Source: Pseudolabrys taiwanensis (GTDB lineage Bacteria; Pseudomonadota; Alphaproteobacteria; Rhizobiales; Xanthobacteraceae). Taken from it: 64,000 nt of DNA. The position numbers were made by a program, and so were the translations under genes. The notes beneath the pieces are model-generated. The model saw only the letters and a program-made list of their open reading frames with translations, searched no databases and was not told the origin of the DNA. This document shows positions 18,297-27,519 of this stretch, one piece after another (positions within the stretch are counted from its first letter, which is position 1; the number at the start of each line of letters is the position of its first letter). The stretch covers positions 2,294,001 to 2,358,000 of the forward strand of contig NZ_CP031417.1 of the NCBI RefSeq assembly GCF_003367395.1, written 5' to 3'.

Positions 18297-19436
18297 CTAG
18301 CGCGATTTGCCGCGCGTGGCGCGGCCTCCGGCGCGGCCCTGTCGGTGCTTGGTTAAGGTCTTGCTGCGACGCGGCGGCGCCGGCTCCACCAAAATTTCTG
18401 CAACCGTGAGTGTCACAATCGCGCCGGCCAGACTGCGGCGGAAGCGGCTGCCCGTTTTGTGGGCCTGATCGAGGGCCTGCTTGAGCGCTTCCAGCTTGCC
18501 CAGTTCGACCTGCCCCTCGGTACCATAGCGCGCAATGCCGCGGCCGAGCAGCCGCAGCGCGATCTCCTCCGGCATCGTGTCGTAGCGCCCCCGATCGTAG
18601 CGGATACCTCCCGATCCCGCCCCCAGGACCAGCTCAGCCTCGGCAACCGATACCACCGCCTCAAGTGCGGCATCGGCCCGCTTCAGGCGGCGGGCGAGCT
18701 GCCCCAGCCGGTGGGCATCGAGCCCCTCCTCCGCCAATTGGGGCATCAGGCCGCGCAGCCGCGCCCGGGTGAAGCGGGGATCGCGGTTCGAGGGGTCCTC
18801 GGCGAAGGCGATTTCCGCCGCGCGCAACGTGGCGATCAGGCGGGATTTGGGGATGGTGAGCAGAGGGCGGAGCAGTGTGACCTGCGACGTGCCACCAGCT
18901 CCCTCGCGCCGGCCCTCTCCCTCCCGGGGAGAGGAAGCCCGCCGTGCCGTGGGGAGGGAGCGTGTTCTGCTCATTGCCCCGAGGCCCGTGACGCCGCTAC
19001 CGCGGCTCATGCGGATGAGCACCGTCTCGGCTTGATCGTCGAGCGTGTGCGCGGTGAGGACATGCGTCGCCTTGGCCTTGCGGGCCGCGTCAGCGAGCAA
19101 CCGGTAGCGCGCGGACCGCGCCGCTTGCTGCAGACCGGTCGCGGGCTTCCTGCCGGTCCAGCGCAGGGTCGCATGCGACAGCTTGAGCTTGCGCGCGAGC
19201 CTGCCAACGGCGGCGGCTTCCTGCTTGGCCTCCGGACGCAGACCGTGATCGACCGTGACCGCGATCAGCTTCGGGCCGTGTTTCAATGCGGCCCGCCAGC
19301 GCGCCACGAGCATCATCAGCGCCGTCGAATCCGGTCCGCCCGACACCGCCAGCACCAAGGCCGGGGCATCGATCAGATCGGCAAAGAGCGCCGCCGCTTC
19401 CGCGCCGGACACCGGTTCGCTGTCGTCAGGAGGCAT
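18297..19436 (-). CDS. tilS: tRNA(Ile)-lysidine synthetase with an in-frame palindromic-repeat insertion
   Basis: ATP-dependent enzyme that modifies C34 of tRNA-Ile(CAU) to lysidine; essential. The PP-loop SGGPDST is at about residues 32-38, and HTLDDQAET is a further family hallmark. I start at the ATG at 19436, which matches the family length; an ATG at 19463 is possible but reads into a repeat. Residues about 157-185, between GLGAMSR and VTLLRPLL, are not part of the family and are encoded by a palindromic DNA repeat (see the separate feature). The gene ends with a very basic tail. The position between cpoB and ftsH is standard. Confidence 0.95.
   Translation of the reverse strand: MPPDDSEPVSGAEAAALFADLIDAPALVLAVSGGPDSTALMMLVARWRAALKHGPKLIAVTVDHGLRPEAKQEAAAVGRLARKLKLSHATLRWTGRKPATGLQQAARSARYRLLADAARKAKATHVLTAHTLDDQAETVLIRMSRGSGVTGLGAMSRTRSLPTARRASSPREGEGRREGAGGTSQVTLLRPLLTIPKSRLIATLRAAEIAFAEDPSNRDPRFTRARLRGLMPQLAEEGLDAHRLGQLARRLKRADAALEAVVSVAEAELVLGAGSGGIRYDRGRYDTMPEEIALRLLGRGIARYGTEGQVELGKLEALKQALDQAHKTGSRFRRSLAGAIVTLTVAEILVEPAPPRRSKTLTKHRQGRAGGRATRGKSR
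18882..18968. repeat. palindromic repeat (family D) inside tilS, kept in frame
   Basis: About 87 bases (29 codons) holding an inner stem CCTCTCC...GGAGAGG and outer arms GCTCCCTC (18899) and GAGGGAGC. The same type of CTCTCCC/GGGAGAGG sequence lies in intergenic DNA at 44751 and in related form at 29892. The encoded peptide is rich in Arg, Gly, Glu and Ser, as expected for low-complexity repeat DNA. It falls in a loop between conserved TilS segments. Confidence 0.75.
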
Positions 19437-19467
19437 CGCGTCGATCCGCCGGCGCCGAAACATACTC

Positions 19468-19550
19468 CGTTCATTCCCGCGTGAGCGGAAATCCAGGAGC
19501 CCAACGCACATTAGCATTTTTACCCTGGGTCCCCGCTTTCGCGGGGACGC
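19468..19550. repeat. intergenic palindromic repeat, family B
   Basis: Arms TTCCCGCGTGAGCGGAA (imperfect) and GTCCCCGCTTTCGCGGGGAC, almost the same as the copy at 2374. Lies between cpoB and tilS. Confidence 0.8.
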
Positions 19551-19559
19551 GGGATAACT

Positions 19560-20624
19560 CTAGCAGTGAACGCGTTTCTGTTCCGCCACGACACCGCGTT
19601 TGATGGTCGCCGACGCCTTCGGATATTTGCGGCCGACCTCGGCGAGCGTCGCACAGGCGGCTTCCTTCTTGTTCAGCGCGGCGAGCGACTGACCGAGACG
19701 CAGCAACGAGTCGGGCGCCTTCTCCGACCGCTCGTGCTTGGTCAGCACGGCGAGAAAATTCTTGGCCGCTTCGCTGTAGCGCTGCTGCTGATATTGCGAT
19801 TCACCGAGCCAATAGGTCGCTTCCGGCACCAGAGGCTCGTCCGGATATTTGCGCAGGAAATCATTGAGCGCCTGCTCGGCGAGGCCGTAGTCCTTGTGCA
19901 GCACGTAGCCGTAAGCGAGGTCGTACTCGTCCTTCGGCTTGGCCGACGGCGGCAAGGTCGCAAGCCGGGTATTGTTGGCCTGTGCCGGCGCACCGCCCTG
20001 CGGCGGCGGCAGAGCGGCGCCGTTGCCCGACATGGTCGACAGATCGAGCGGCGCACCGGCGTCGCGGCCGCCGGGCGCACCCACCGGTGCATCGTTCATG
20101 ATGGGCGCGGACGGTCCGGCCGAAGCGGTCTGACCCAAGGTGCGCGGCGCGCCGGGCGCGTTCGGATCCTGGTTCGGATCGAACACGTCGCTACGGCGCC
20201 CAGGCGTACCGGCCGCCGGCTGGTTCGGGCGGCCCGGCTGCGCCGGCTGATACTGCGGCTGCTGCTGGTACTGCGGTTGCGACTGATACTGCGGCTGCAC
20301 CGCGCCGGGGGCGCCACCCTGCATCCGCTGCATCTGCGCCTGCAGTTGCTGGTTCTGATACTGAAGCTGCTCGATCTGGCCGGTGAGCTGGCGCAGCGCG
20401 CCCTCGAGGCGATCGATGCGCACGCTGACATCGTCATCGGCCTGCCCGACCGTACGGCTGCCGCCGCGCGGCGCCGATTGCGGGTCCTGGCCGCCGCCCT
20501 CGCCGCGGCTGAACAGATTGTCGAGGAAATTGCCGTCGCGCTGCTGCGCATGGGCGGCCGGCGCCAGCATGAGGCTGGCCGCGAGCGCAGCGGCGAGTGA
20601 AAGGCGAAGCCGGGTGTGGGTCAT
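19560..20624 (-). CDS. cpoB: Tol-Pal coordination protein CpoB (YbgF)
   Basis: Periplasmic protein of 354 residues that couples Tol-Pal constriction with peptidoglycan synthesis. Signal peptide about 1-26 (ends AHA), then a coiled-coil trimerisation segment around residues 66-105 (RIDRLEGALRQLTGQ type), a long Gln/Pro/Gly-rich linker, and C-terminal TPR-like repeats (AYGYVLHKDYGLAEQAL, YWLGESQY). The linker is longer than in E. coli. Normally next to pal; here an RND operon lies between. Confidence 0.93.
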   Translation of the reverse strand: MTHTRLRLSLAAALAASLMLAPAAHAQQRDGNFLDNLFSRGEGGGQDPQSAPRGGSRTVGQADDDVSVRIDRLEGALRQLTGQIEQLQYQNQQLQAQMQRMQGGAPGAVQPQYQSQPQYQQQPQYQPAQPGRPNQPAAGTPGRRSDVFDPNQDPNAPGAPRTLGQTASAGPSAPIMNDAPVGAPGGRDAGAPLDLSTMSGNGAALPPPQGGAPAQANNTRLATLPPSAKPKDEYDLAYGYVLHKDYGLAEQALNDFLRKYPDEPLVPEATYWLGESQYQQQRYSEAAKNFLAVLTKHERSEKAPDSLLRLGQSLAALNKKEAACATLAEVGRKYPKASATIKRGVVAEQKRVHC

Positions 20625-20716
20625 CGGCGTTTATCGGTCCCGATCGGACGGATGTCGGTGATTTGCGAGCAGGTGACTACCATAGCCCGCCGATCAGGAC
20701 CAGATTGTGGCCGGTC

Positions 20717-23700
20717 CTATTCCGCCGGCTGCGCGGCCTCCGTCTTGCGGTTCTTGCGCGCCATCAGCCACTCTTCGAACCGCTGCAGCAGCACGAAGAA
20801 CGACGGCACGAACAGCACGGCCAGGCAGGTCGAGGCGATCATGCCGGTGAAGACGGTGATGCCGATCGATGCGCGCGCATTGGCGCCGGCGCCGCTCGCG
20901 AACACCAGCGGAACCACGCCGAGGATGAAGGCGAATGACGTCATCAGGATCGGCCGGAACCGCGCCCGCGCCGCCTCCACCGCCGCGTCGGCGATATCCT
21001 TGCCGGCCTCGCGCAGTTCGCGCGCGAACTCGACGATCAGGATCGCGTTCTTAGCCGACAGCGCGATCAGCAGCACGATGCCGATCTGCGTGTAGAGATT
21101 GTTGTCGATGTGCAGCACCGAGAAGGTCGCGACCGGCCCCAATAGCGAGATCGGCACCGCGAAGATGACGGCGATCGGCCGGTACCAGCTTTCGTACTGG
21201 CCGCAGAGCACGAGATAGACCAGCAGCAACGCCATGGCGAAGACCAGATACATCTGGCTGCCGACGATCTTCTCCTGATACGACATCGCCGTCCATTCGT
21301 AGCCGACATGCGGCGGGAAGGTCTTGGCCGCCGCCTGCTCCATCAGACTCATGGCCTGACCGCTTGAGAAGCCGCGCGCCGGCATGCCGACCACGGTCGA
21401 GGACGGGTAGAGATTGTAGAGGCTGATCAGCGACGGCCCCGACATCGGCGTGATGTTCACCAAGGTGCCGAGCGGGATCATATCGCCGGCGTTGTTACGC
21501 ACGTTGAGGCGGCGCACCTCGTCGATGTTGAGGCGGAAATCCGAGTCGGCCTGCACGAACACCTGGAAGGTGCGGCCGAACTTGGTGATCTGGTTGACAT
21601 AGGCCGAACCGAGATAGCCGCCGAGCGCGTTGAACACCTGGTCGACGGTGACGCCCAGCGTCTGCGCCTTGGTACGATCGACGTCGACCGTGTACTGCGG
21701 CACGTTGGCGCGGAACGAGGTCATCACCAGGGCGATGTTCGATTGCGCCGCCGCGTTCGCCACGATCGTATCGGTCACAGTCGACAGCTTGGTGAAGTCG
21801 AGGCTGTTGTCCTGCAGCAGGATCTGCATGGTGAAGCCGGCGGCAAAACCGATGCCCTGGATCGGCGGCGGCGGCAGCACGCGCACCTGCGCCTCCTCGA
21901 TCGGCGCCATCGCCTTGTTGAGGCTGGTGAGCATCGGCAGCAGGCCCTGCGCCTTGCCGCGCACGTCCCAATCCTTGAGGATGATATAGGCGACACCGGA
22001 GCTCGAGAGCGACGCGTTATTGTCGAGCGCCGACACGCCGGCAATGGTGATGACCTTGTCGACACCCGGCGTTTCGCGCGCGGCCTTCGACACCCTGTCG
22101 AGCACCGCCTGCGTGCGCGGCAGCGACGCGCCGTCGGGCAACTGCACGGTCGCGAGCATGTAGCCCTGATCTTCGATCGGGATGAAGCCGGTGGCGATGC
22201 GCGAGAAGCCGAAGATCGTGAGACCGGTGACGATCAGCGCCAGGACGACCATGACGCTCGAATGGCCGACCAGGAAGCGCATCATGCGCTCGTAACCATG
22301 CTCGACCTTGTTGTAGACGGCGTTGAAGCCCCGGTAGAAGAAGTTGCGTTTTTCCATCGGCACCGAAGGCCGCAGCCACAAGGCGCACTGCGTCGGCTTC
22401 AGCGTCACGGCGTTGATGGCGGAGATCAGCGCGGTGGCGGCGATGACCAGCGCGAACTGCTTGTACATCTGTCCCGTCAGGCCCGGCAGGAACGACGCGG
22501 GCAGGAACACCGACAGCAGCACCAAGGTGATGCCGATGATCGGGCCAAGCAACAAGTTCATCGCCGCGATCGACGCGTCGTGGCCGTTCATGCCGCGATC
22601 GATGTTGTGCGCGGCGCCCTCCACCACGATGATTGCGTCGTCGACGACGATGCCGATCGCCAGCACCAGGGCAAACAAGGTGGCGAAATTGACGGTGAAG
22701 CCGAGCGCCGCCATGGCCGCGAAAGCGCCGATGATCGTCACCGGCACCGTGGTCGCCGGCACCAGCATCGCCCGCCAATCCTGCAGGAAGATCATGATGA
22801 CGATCAGCACGAGAATGCCGGCTTCGAACAGCGTGTGATAGACCTCGTTGATCGACGCGTTGACGAAGATCGTCGTGTCGAACGGGATGTCGTAGACGAG
22901 CCCCTGCGGGAACGCCTTCGCCAGCACCGTCATGCGCTTGTTGACCTCTTTCGCGACGTCGAGCGCGTTGGCGCCGGGCGACTGGAAGATCGCGATGCCA
23001 GCGGCCGGCTTGCCGTCGAGCGTGAAAACCTGGCTGTAGGTCTGCGCGCCCAACTCCACGGTGCCGATGTCGCGCACGCGCGTGAGCTGCCCGGCCGTGC
23101 CGGTCTTCACCACGATGTCCTTGAACTGCTCGGCGTCGTCGAGCCGCCCGGCGACATTGATCGTGTACTGGAAGGACACCGTGTCCGGCCCCGGCGGCAT
23201 GCCGATCTGGCCGGCGGTGACCTGCGTGTTCTGCTGCTGCAGTGCATTGGTCACGTCGGTGATGGTGAGATTGCGCGCCTTCATCTTCTCCGGATCGAGC
23301 CAGACGCGCATAGCGTACTGACCGGCGCCGAACACGGCGACGTTGCCGACGCCCGGCAGGCGCGAGATGTCGTCCTTGAGATTGATGGTGGCGTAGTTGG
23401 CCAGATACAGGCTGTCGTAGCGCGCATCGGGCGAGGTCAGCGTCACGATCTGCAGGATCGACGTCGACTTCTTCTGCACGTTCACGCCCTGCGCCTGCAC
23501 CGCCTGCGGCAGCGACGACAGCGCGGCGGAAACGCGGTTCTGCACCAGCACCTGCGCGAAGTTGAGATCGGTGCCGATCTTGAAGGTGACGGTGAGCGTG
23601 TAGGAGCCGTCCGCGGCGGCGTAGGACTGCATGTAGATCATGCCTTCCACGCCGTTGACCTGCTGCTCGATCGGCAGCGCGACGGTGTCGATGACGGTGC

Positions 23701-23866
23701 GGGCGCTGGCGCCGGGGTAGCGCGTCGTCACCTGCACGGTCGGCGGCACCACGTCGGGATATTGCGCGACCGGCAGCGAGAAGATGGCGACCGCGCCGAT
23801 CACCACGATAAGAATGGCGATGACGTTGGCGAGAACTGGACGCTCGATGAAGAACTTGGAGATCAT
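20717..23866 (-). CDS. RND multidrug efflux permease (HAE1, AcrB/MexB-like)
   Basis: Inner-membrane proton/drug antiporter of 1049 residues, the usual length. It begins MISKFFIERPVLA, carries the proton-relay helix segment GIVVDDAIIVVE with the paired Asp, and repeats the two-halves layout of six membrane helices plus a large periplasmic loop each. It works with the adaptor encoded upstream. No outer-membrane channel gene is adjacent, so it must borrow a TolC-type channel. Located between pal and cpoB. Confidence 0.96.
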   Translation of the reverse strand: MISKFFIERPVLANVIAILIVVIGAVAIFSLPVAQYPDVVPPTVQVTTRYPGASARTVIDTVALPIEQQVNGVEGMIYMQSYAAADGSYTLTVTFKIGTDLNFAQVLVQNRVSAALSSLPQAVQAQGVNVQKKSTSILQIVTLTSPDARYDSLYLANYATINLKDDISRLPGVGNVAVFGAGQYAMRVWLDPEKMKARNLTITDVTNALQQQNTQVTAGQIGMPPGPDTVSFQYTINVAGRLDDAEQFKDIVVKTGTAGQLTRVRDIGTVELGAQTYSQVFTLDGKPAAGIAIFQSPGANALDVAKEVNKRMTVLAKAFPQGLVYDIPFDTTIFVNASINEVYHTLFEAGILVLIVIMIFLQDWRAMLVPATTVPVTIIGAFAAMAALGFTVNFATLFALVLAIGIVVDDAIIVVEGAAHNIDRGMNGHDASIAAMNLLLGPIIGITLVLLSVFLPASFLPGLTGQMYKQFALVIAATALISAINAVTLKPTQCALWLRPSVPMEKRNFFYRGFNAVYNKVEHGYERMMRFLVGHSSVMVVLALIVTGLTIFGFSRIATGFIPIEDQGYMLATVQLPDGASLPRTQAVLDRVSKAARETPGVDKVITIAGVSALDNNASLSSSGVAYIILKDWDVRGKAQGLLPMLTSLNKAMAPIEEAQVRVLPPPPIQGIGFAAGFTMQILLQDNSLDFTKLSTVTDTIVANAAAQSNIALVMTSFRANVPQYTVDVDRTKAQTLGVTVDQVFNALGGYLGSAYVNQITKFGRTFQVFVQADSDFRLNIDEVRRLNVRNNAGDMIPLGTLVNITPMSGPSLISLYNLYPSSTVVGMPARGFSSGQAMSLMEQAAAKTFPPHVGYEWTAMSYQEKIVGSQMYLVFAMALLLVYLVLCGQYESWYRPIAVIFAVPISLLGPVATFSVLHIDNNLYTQIGIVLLIALSAKNAILIVEFARELREAGKDIADAAVEAARARFRPILMTSFAFILGVVPLVFASGAGANARASIGITVFTGMIASTCLAVLFVPSFFVLLQRFEEWLMARKNRKTEAAQPAE

Positions 23867-23868
23867 CT

Positions 23869-23960
23869 CGTCACCCGCTTATCCCCGCGCAGTGGCAGGG
23901 ATCCAATACAAGAAGCTCATGTCGTTCGTCGTGGCGCTGGATTCCGGCTTGCGCGGGAAT
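23869..23960. repeat. degenerate palindromic repeat between adaptor and pump
   Basis: A sequence of family B character (CCCCGCGCAGTGGCAGGGATCC ... GGATTCCGGCTTGCGCGGGAAT in pieces) fills most of the 131-base gap within the RND operon. The arms are worn, so pairing is weak. Confidence 0.5.
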
Positions 23961-23997
23961 GCGCGGCGTTTGCGGCCCGCTTGGGCGAGCATCGTCT

Positions 23998-25179
23998 TTA
24001 CTTCTTGTCGGCTGCGGGCTGCTTATCCGCGGCCGGTTGCGCCGGCGGCGGGGCCGTTTGCGGCTCGACCTTCTGTCCCGGGATCGCACGCAACAGACCG
24101 GCGACGATCACGCGGTTGTCGGCGGTGATGCCGCTGTTGATCACCCGCATCGTGCCCTCGAGCGGCCCGATGTCGACATTGTGCTGCTCGACCACATTGT
24201 CCTTGTTGACGACGTAGACGTAGCGGCCGCTCTGGTCGCTGCCGAGCGCGACGTCGGGCACCAGCAGGGTATTGTCCCGCTTCTCGATCGGCACGCGCAC
24301 GCGCACGAACAGACCGGGCAGCAGCACCCGCGTCGGGTTCTCGAAGATGGCGCGCGCCGTCAGCGTGCCGGTCGAGGGATCGACCGTCGGCGAAGCGTAA
24401 TCGAGCGTGCCACGGTGCGGGAAGCCCTGCTCCGTTTGCAGGCCGACTTCCACCGGCACCTTCTTCAGCTCCTCCGCCGTGAGACCGCGCTTACGGATCT
24501 CGGCGCGGATGCGCAGCAGATCGCGCTCGTTGACGGAGAAATTCACATAGATCGGATCGTGCTGCACGATGGTGGCGAGCACCGTCGGCTGCGAATTGGC
24601 GCCGACATATTCGCCGACGGAGACGGTGCGCGCCGTCACGATGCCGTCGAACGGCGCGGTCACGCTGGTGTAGCCGTAATTGATCTTGGCGAGCTGGGTG
24701 TTGACCTGCGCCTGCTCGTAATTGGCGCGCGCGGTGTCGCGGTTGGCGGTGGACGTATCGAGCGTCGCCTTGGAGGCCGTGCCGCGGGCTTGCAGATCGA
24801 CCTGGCGCTCGTAGTCCGCCTGGGTCTGCTTGACGGTCGCGGCGGCGGCTTCCTCGGCCGCCTGCGCCTGCTTGTATTTGAGCTCGTAGGATTCCGGCTC
24901 GATGGTGAAGAGCAAGGTGCCCTTCTTCACCAGGTCGCCGTCCTGATAATTGATCGACGTCACGAAACCGGGCACGCGCGCCACCAGGTTGGTGGTGTTG
25001 ACAGCGGCGGTGTTGCCGGTCGCGTCCAGATAGATCGTGACCGCACGCTTCTCGGGCGTGACGACGGTGACCTTCGGCGGCGGCGGCGGCACATAGGTGT
25101 TGCTTTCGCCGCAGGCCGCGAGGGCCAGCAGCATCCCAACCGGAATCGCCACCCGCCTCACGTGCACGTATCCGCCCAT
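23998..25179 (-). CDS. RND efflux periplasmic adaptor lipoprotein (AcrA/MexA-like)
   Basis: Membrane-fusion protein of about 393 residues. A lipobox LALAAC near residue 23 predicts lipidation. The lipoyl-like domain (VPGFVTSINYQDGDLVKKG), the alpha hairpin rich in Gln/Ala, and a beta-barrel domain follow in order. The ATG at 25179 has GGGGGG five bases upstream; a GTG at 25185 is possible. The C-terminus is Pro/Lys-rich. It is separated from the pump by 131 bases holding a degenerate repeat, and from pal by a terminator, so the pair forms its own unit. Confidence 0.94.
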   Translation of the reverse strand: MGGYVHVRRVAIPVGMLLALAACGESNTYVPPPPPKVTVVTPEKRAVTIYLDATGNTAAVNTTNLVARVPGFVTSINYQDGDLVKKGTLLFTIEPESYELKYKQAQAAEEAAAATVKQTQADYERQVDLQARGTASKATLDTSTANRDTARANYEQAQVNTQLAKINYGYTSVTAPFDGIVTARTVSVGEYVGANSQPTVLATIVQHDPIYVNFSVNERDLLRIRAEIRKRGLTAEELKKVPVEVGLQTEQGFPHRGTLDYASPTVDPSTGTLTARAIFENPTRVLLPGLFVRVRVPIEKRDNTLLVPDVALGSDQSGRYVYVVNKDNVVEQHNVDIGPLEGTMRVINSGITADNRVIVAGLLRAIPGQKVEPQTAPPPAQPAADKQPAADKK

Positions 25180-25277
25180 AACCACCCCCCGATGAGCCTT
25201 CCGGGCGGCTTCATGTCACGATCATTGCGCGCCCATATGACAGGCGAGCATCGGGCTTTCCGGGGGATTTGCAACTG

Positions 25278-25319
25278 TAAAAAAACGAACGGACCGGGGC
25301 CGTTGGGGCCCCGGTCCGC
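25278..25319 (-). terminator. rho-independent terminator of pal
   Basis: Minus-strand stem CGGACCGGGGCC / GGCCCCGGTCCG with a short loop, followed by TTCGTTTTTTT. It lies about 30 bases after the pal stop and isolates the RND operon from tol-pal transcription. Confidence 0.92.
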
Positions 25320-25348
25320 TTCGGTCGTCGATCAGTGCGTAATCCGAT

Positions 25349-25849
25349 TTAGGAGCTGACGCCCAGCACCGTCACCGCGCGACGGTTCTGCGACCAGCAC
25401 GAGATGTCGTTACACACCGCTACCGGCCGTTCCTTGCCGTAAGAGATGGTGCGCATGCGGTTGGCCGCGATGCCGCGCGAAATCAGATAGTCGCGCACCG
25501 CCTGGGCACGGCGGGCGCCGAGCGCGATGTTGTATTCACGCGTGCCACGCTCGTCGGCGTGACCTTCGATCGTGAACTGGGTGTAGTTCGAATAGTTGGT
25601 CAGCCACTGCGCCTGCTTGTCGAGCGTGGCGCGCGCCTGCGTCGTCAGCTCCGTCGAATCGGTCTCGAAGAAGACGCGATCGCCGACGTTGACCACAAAG
25701 TCCTGTTGGCTGCCGGGCGTCGATGCGCCGCCGGCCGCATTGGCCTGCGCATCGTCCGCGGCGTTCTTGGCGCAAGCCGAAATCGCCAGCGCAGCGGCGA
25801 ACACCGCCACGAACCGCGCACTACGAAGCATTTGCCTGAGTTCGATCAT
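25349..25849 (-). CDS. pal: peptidoglycan-associated lipoprotein Pal
   Basis: Outer-membrane lipoprotein of 166 residues that anchors the Tol system to peptidoglycan. Lipobox LAISAC puts the lipid on Cys26. The OmpA-like domain shows the peptidoglycan-binding signature GHADERGTREYNIALGARRA. Followed by a strong terminator. Pal interacts with TolB and TolA during outer-membrane constriction. Confidence 0.97.
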   Translation of the reverse strand: MIELRQMLRSARFVAVFAAALAISACAKNAADDAQANAAGGASTPGSQQDFVVNVGDRVFFETDSTELTTQARATLDKQAQWLTNYSNYTQFTIEGHADERGTREYNIALGARRAQAVRDYLISRGIAANRMRTISYGKERPVAVCNDISCWSQNRRAVTVLGVSS

Positions 25850-26033
25850 ACCGGTGACTCCATTTCACGCACTGACCGGAAGTTGAAACTGACGCATGAC
25901 ACCCCCGAAGGGCCCCACGGACTCTTCTGGATCATGCTCATGAGGGATTGTCGTAACGCCGACTTCGTTAAGCGAACGTTCCATCAACCTTGATGGAACC
26001 TTGCTTGACCCGCTTTAAGGTCTAACGACCCCG

Positions 26034-26054
26034 TAAACCATTTCTCATGGTTAA
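26034..26054. promoter_or_regulatory. near-palindrome upstream of pal (possible CtrA-type half sites)
   Basis: TAAACCAT, five-base spacer, ATGGTTAA, matching at seven of eight positions. TTAACCAT resembles half of the CtrA site of alphaproteobacteria. It lies about 185 bases before pal, between the tolB terminator and pal. Binding is an inference. Confidence 0.35.
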
Positions 26055-26063
26055 CAGAGGGTG

Positions 26064-26097
26064 AAAAAAAGGCGGACTTGCGGCGTGAAGGCCCGCC
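26064..26097 (-). terminator. rho-independent terminator of tolB
   Basis: Minus-strand stem GGCGGGC / GTCCGCC with a loop of about 13 bases, then TTTTTTT. It sits 27 bases past the tolB stop, so pal probably has its own promoter. Confidence 0.8.
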
Positions 26098-26123
26098 ATC
26101 CAATTGGGCGCGAGCCTGTGCTG

Positions 26124-27485
26124 TTATGACAACAGCGGCGACCAGGCCGGGTCGGACGCGAAGCTCGGCGTCGGCACCTTCAGCTCGTTGCGGCCGGTCA
26201 CATCGATGGTGAAGAGGTTCGGACCCGGCCCGAGGTCACGGAAGAACATGACCACGCGGCCGTTGGGCGCGAAGGTCGGCCCCTCGTTATGGAAGCCCGA
26301 TGTGAGCAGGCGCTCGCCCGAGCCGTCCGGCTTCAGGATGCCGATCGAGAACTGGCCGCGCGACTGGCCGGTGAAGGCGATGTAGTCACCGCGCGGCGAC
26401 CACACCGGCGTCGAATGCGAGCCCTCGCCGAAGGAGATGCGCTGCGCCGGGCCGCCACCGGCCGCCATCACATAGATCTGCGGCGAGCCGCCGCGATCGC
26501 TCTCGAAGCAGATGCGGCTGCCGTCGGGCGAATAGCATGGCGAGGTATCGATCGCCGGCGTATCCGTGAGGCGCGTGGTCTGCTTGGAGCGCAGATCCAT
26601 GACGAACAGGTTGGCGTTGCCGCCCTGTTGCAAGCTCATGATCACGCGCTGCCCGTCGGGCGAGAAGCGCGGCGCGAAGGTCATGCCGGGGAAGTTGCCG
26701 ACGATTTCGCGCTGACCGGTCTCGATGTTCAAGAGATAGACGCGCGGATCGCCCTGCCCGTAGGACATGTAGGTGATCTCTTGCGTCGAGGGATTGAAAC
26801 GCGGCGTCAGCACGAGATCGTCGCCGCGCGTGAGATAGCGCACGCCGGCGCCGTCCTGATCCATGATCGCGAGGCGCTTGATGCGGCGCTCCTTCGGGCC
26901 GGTCTCGTCGATGAAGACGACACGGCTGTCGAAGTAGCCCTTGTCGCCGGTGAGGCGCTCGTAGATCGCGTCGGAGATGATGTGCGCGATGCGGCGCCAG
27001 TTGTCCGGCGTGGTGAAGTACTGTTTGCCGTCGAGCTGCTGGCCGGCAAACACGTCCCACAAACGGAATTCAACCTTCATGCGGCCGTCGCCCTGGCGCG
27101 TCATGCGGCCGGTGACGAGCGCCTGGGCGTTGATCACGCGCCAGTCGGCAAAGCGCGGCACCGCGTCGGTGTTGGTGATCTTCTCGGTGAAAGCCGCCGG
27201 ATTGATTGGCGCGAACAACCCCGAACGTTGCAGGTTGTTGGTGATGACGCCGGTGACGTTGCGGCCCATCTCCGACTCGCCGGCAGAACCGGCGACGAAG
27301 TCGGTGATCGCGATCGGCATCGGCTGCACGTTGCCTTGCGTGATGTCGACGCGAACCGCGGCGCTGGCAAGTTGCGGCAGCAGGCCGGTCGCGAAGCCCG
27401 CGCCGGCGGCGCCGGCTTGCGCAAGAAGCGTGCGGCGATTGAGGAGAGGACGACGGGTGAATGACGTGGTGAAAGAATGACTCAT
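26124..27485 (-). CDS. tolB: Tol-Pal periplasmic beta-propeller protein TolB
   Basis: Periplasmic protein of 453 residues with an N-terminal domain followed by a six-bladed propeller (repeated DG-x-R and SPDG segments such as [11 protein letters not shown] and [11 protein letters not shown]). It binds Pal and TolA. The signal region contains NRRTLLAQ, which looks like a twin-arginine signal rather than a plain Sec signal. I start at ATG 27485; upstream reading is in frame but overlaps tolA. Confidence 0.96.
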   Translation of the reverse strand: MSHSFTTSFTRRPLLNRRTLLAQAGAAGAGFATGLLPQLASAAVRVDITQGNVQPMPIAITDFVAGSAGESEMGRNVTGVITNNLQRSGLFAPINPAAFTEKITNTDAVPRFADWRVINAQALVTGRMTRQGDGRMKVEFRLWDVFAGQQLDGKQYFTTPDNWRRIAHIISDAIYERLTGDKGYFDSRVVFIDETGPKERRIKRLAIMDQDGAGVRYLTRGDDLVLTPRFNPSTQEITYMSYGQGDPRVYLLNIETGQREIVGNFPGMTFAPRFSPDGQRVIMSLQQGGNANLFVMDLRSKQTTRLTDTPAIDTSPCYSPDGSRICFESDRGGSPQIYVMAAGGGPAQRISFGEGSHSTPVWSPRGDYIAFTGQSRGQFSIGILKPDGSGERLLTSGFHNEGPTFAPNGRVVMFFRDLGPGPNLFTIDVTGRNELKVPTPSFASDPAWSPLLS

Positions 27486-27519
27486 CGTGAGCTTCTGGTT
27501 CTCGTGTCTGAAATCGGCA

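Noticed and set aside
20717..25179. Complete tripartite efflux operon
   Set aside because: Only adaptor and pump are present; no outer-membrane channel gene lies on either side.
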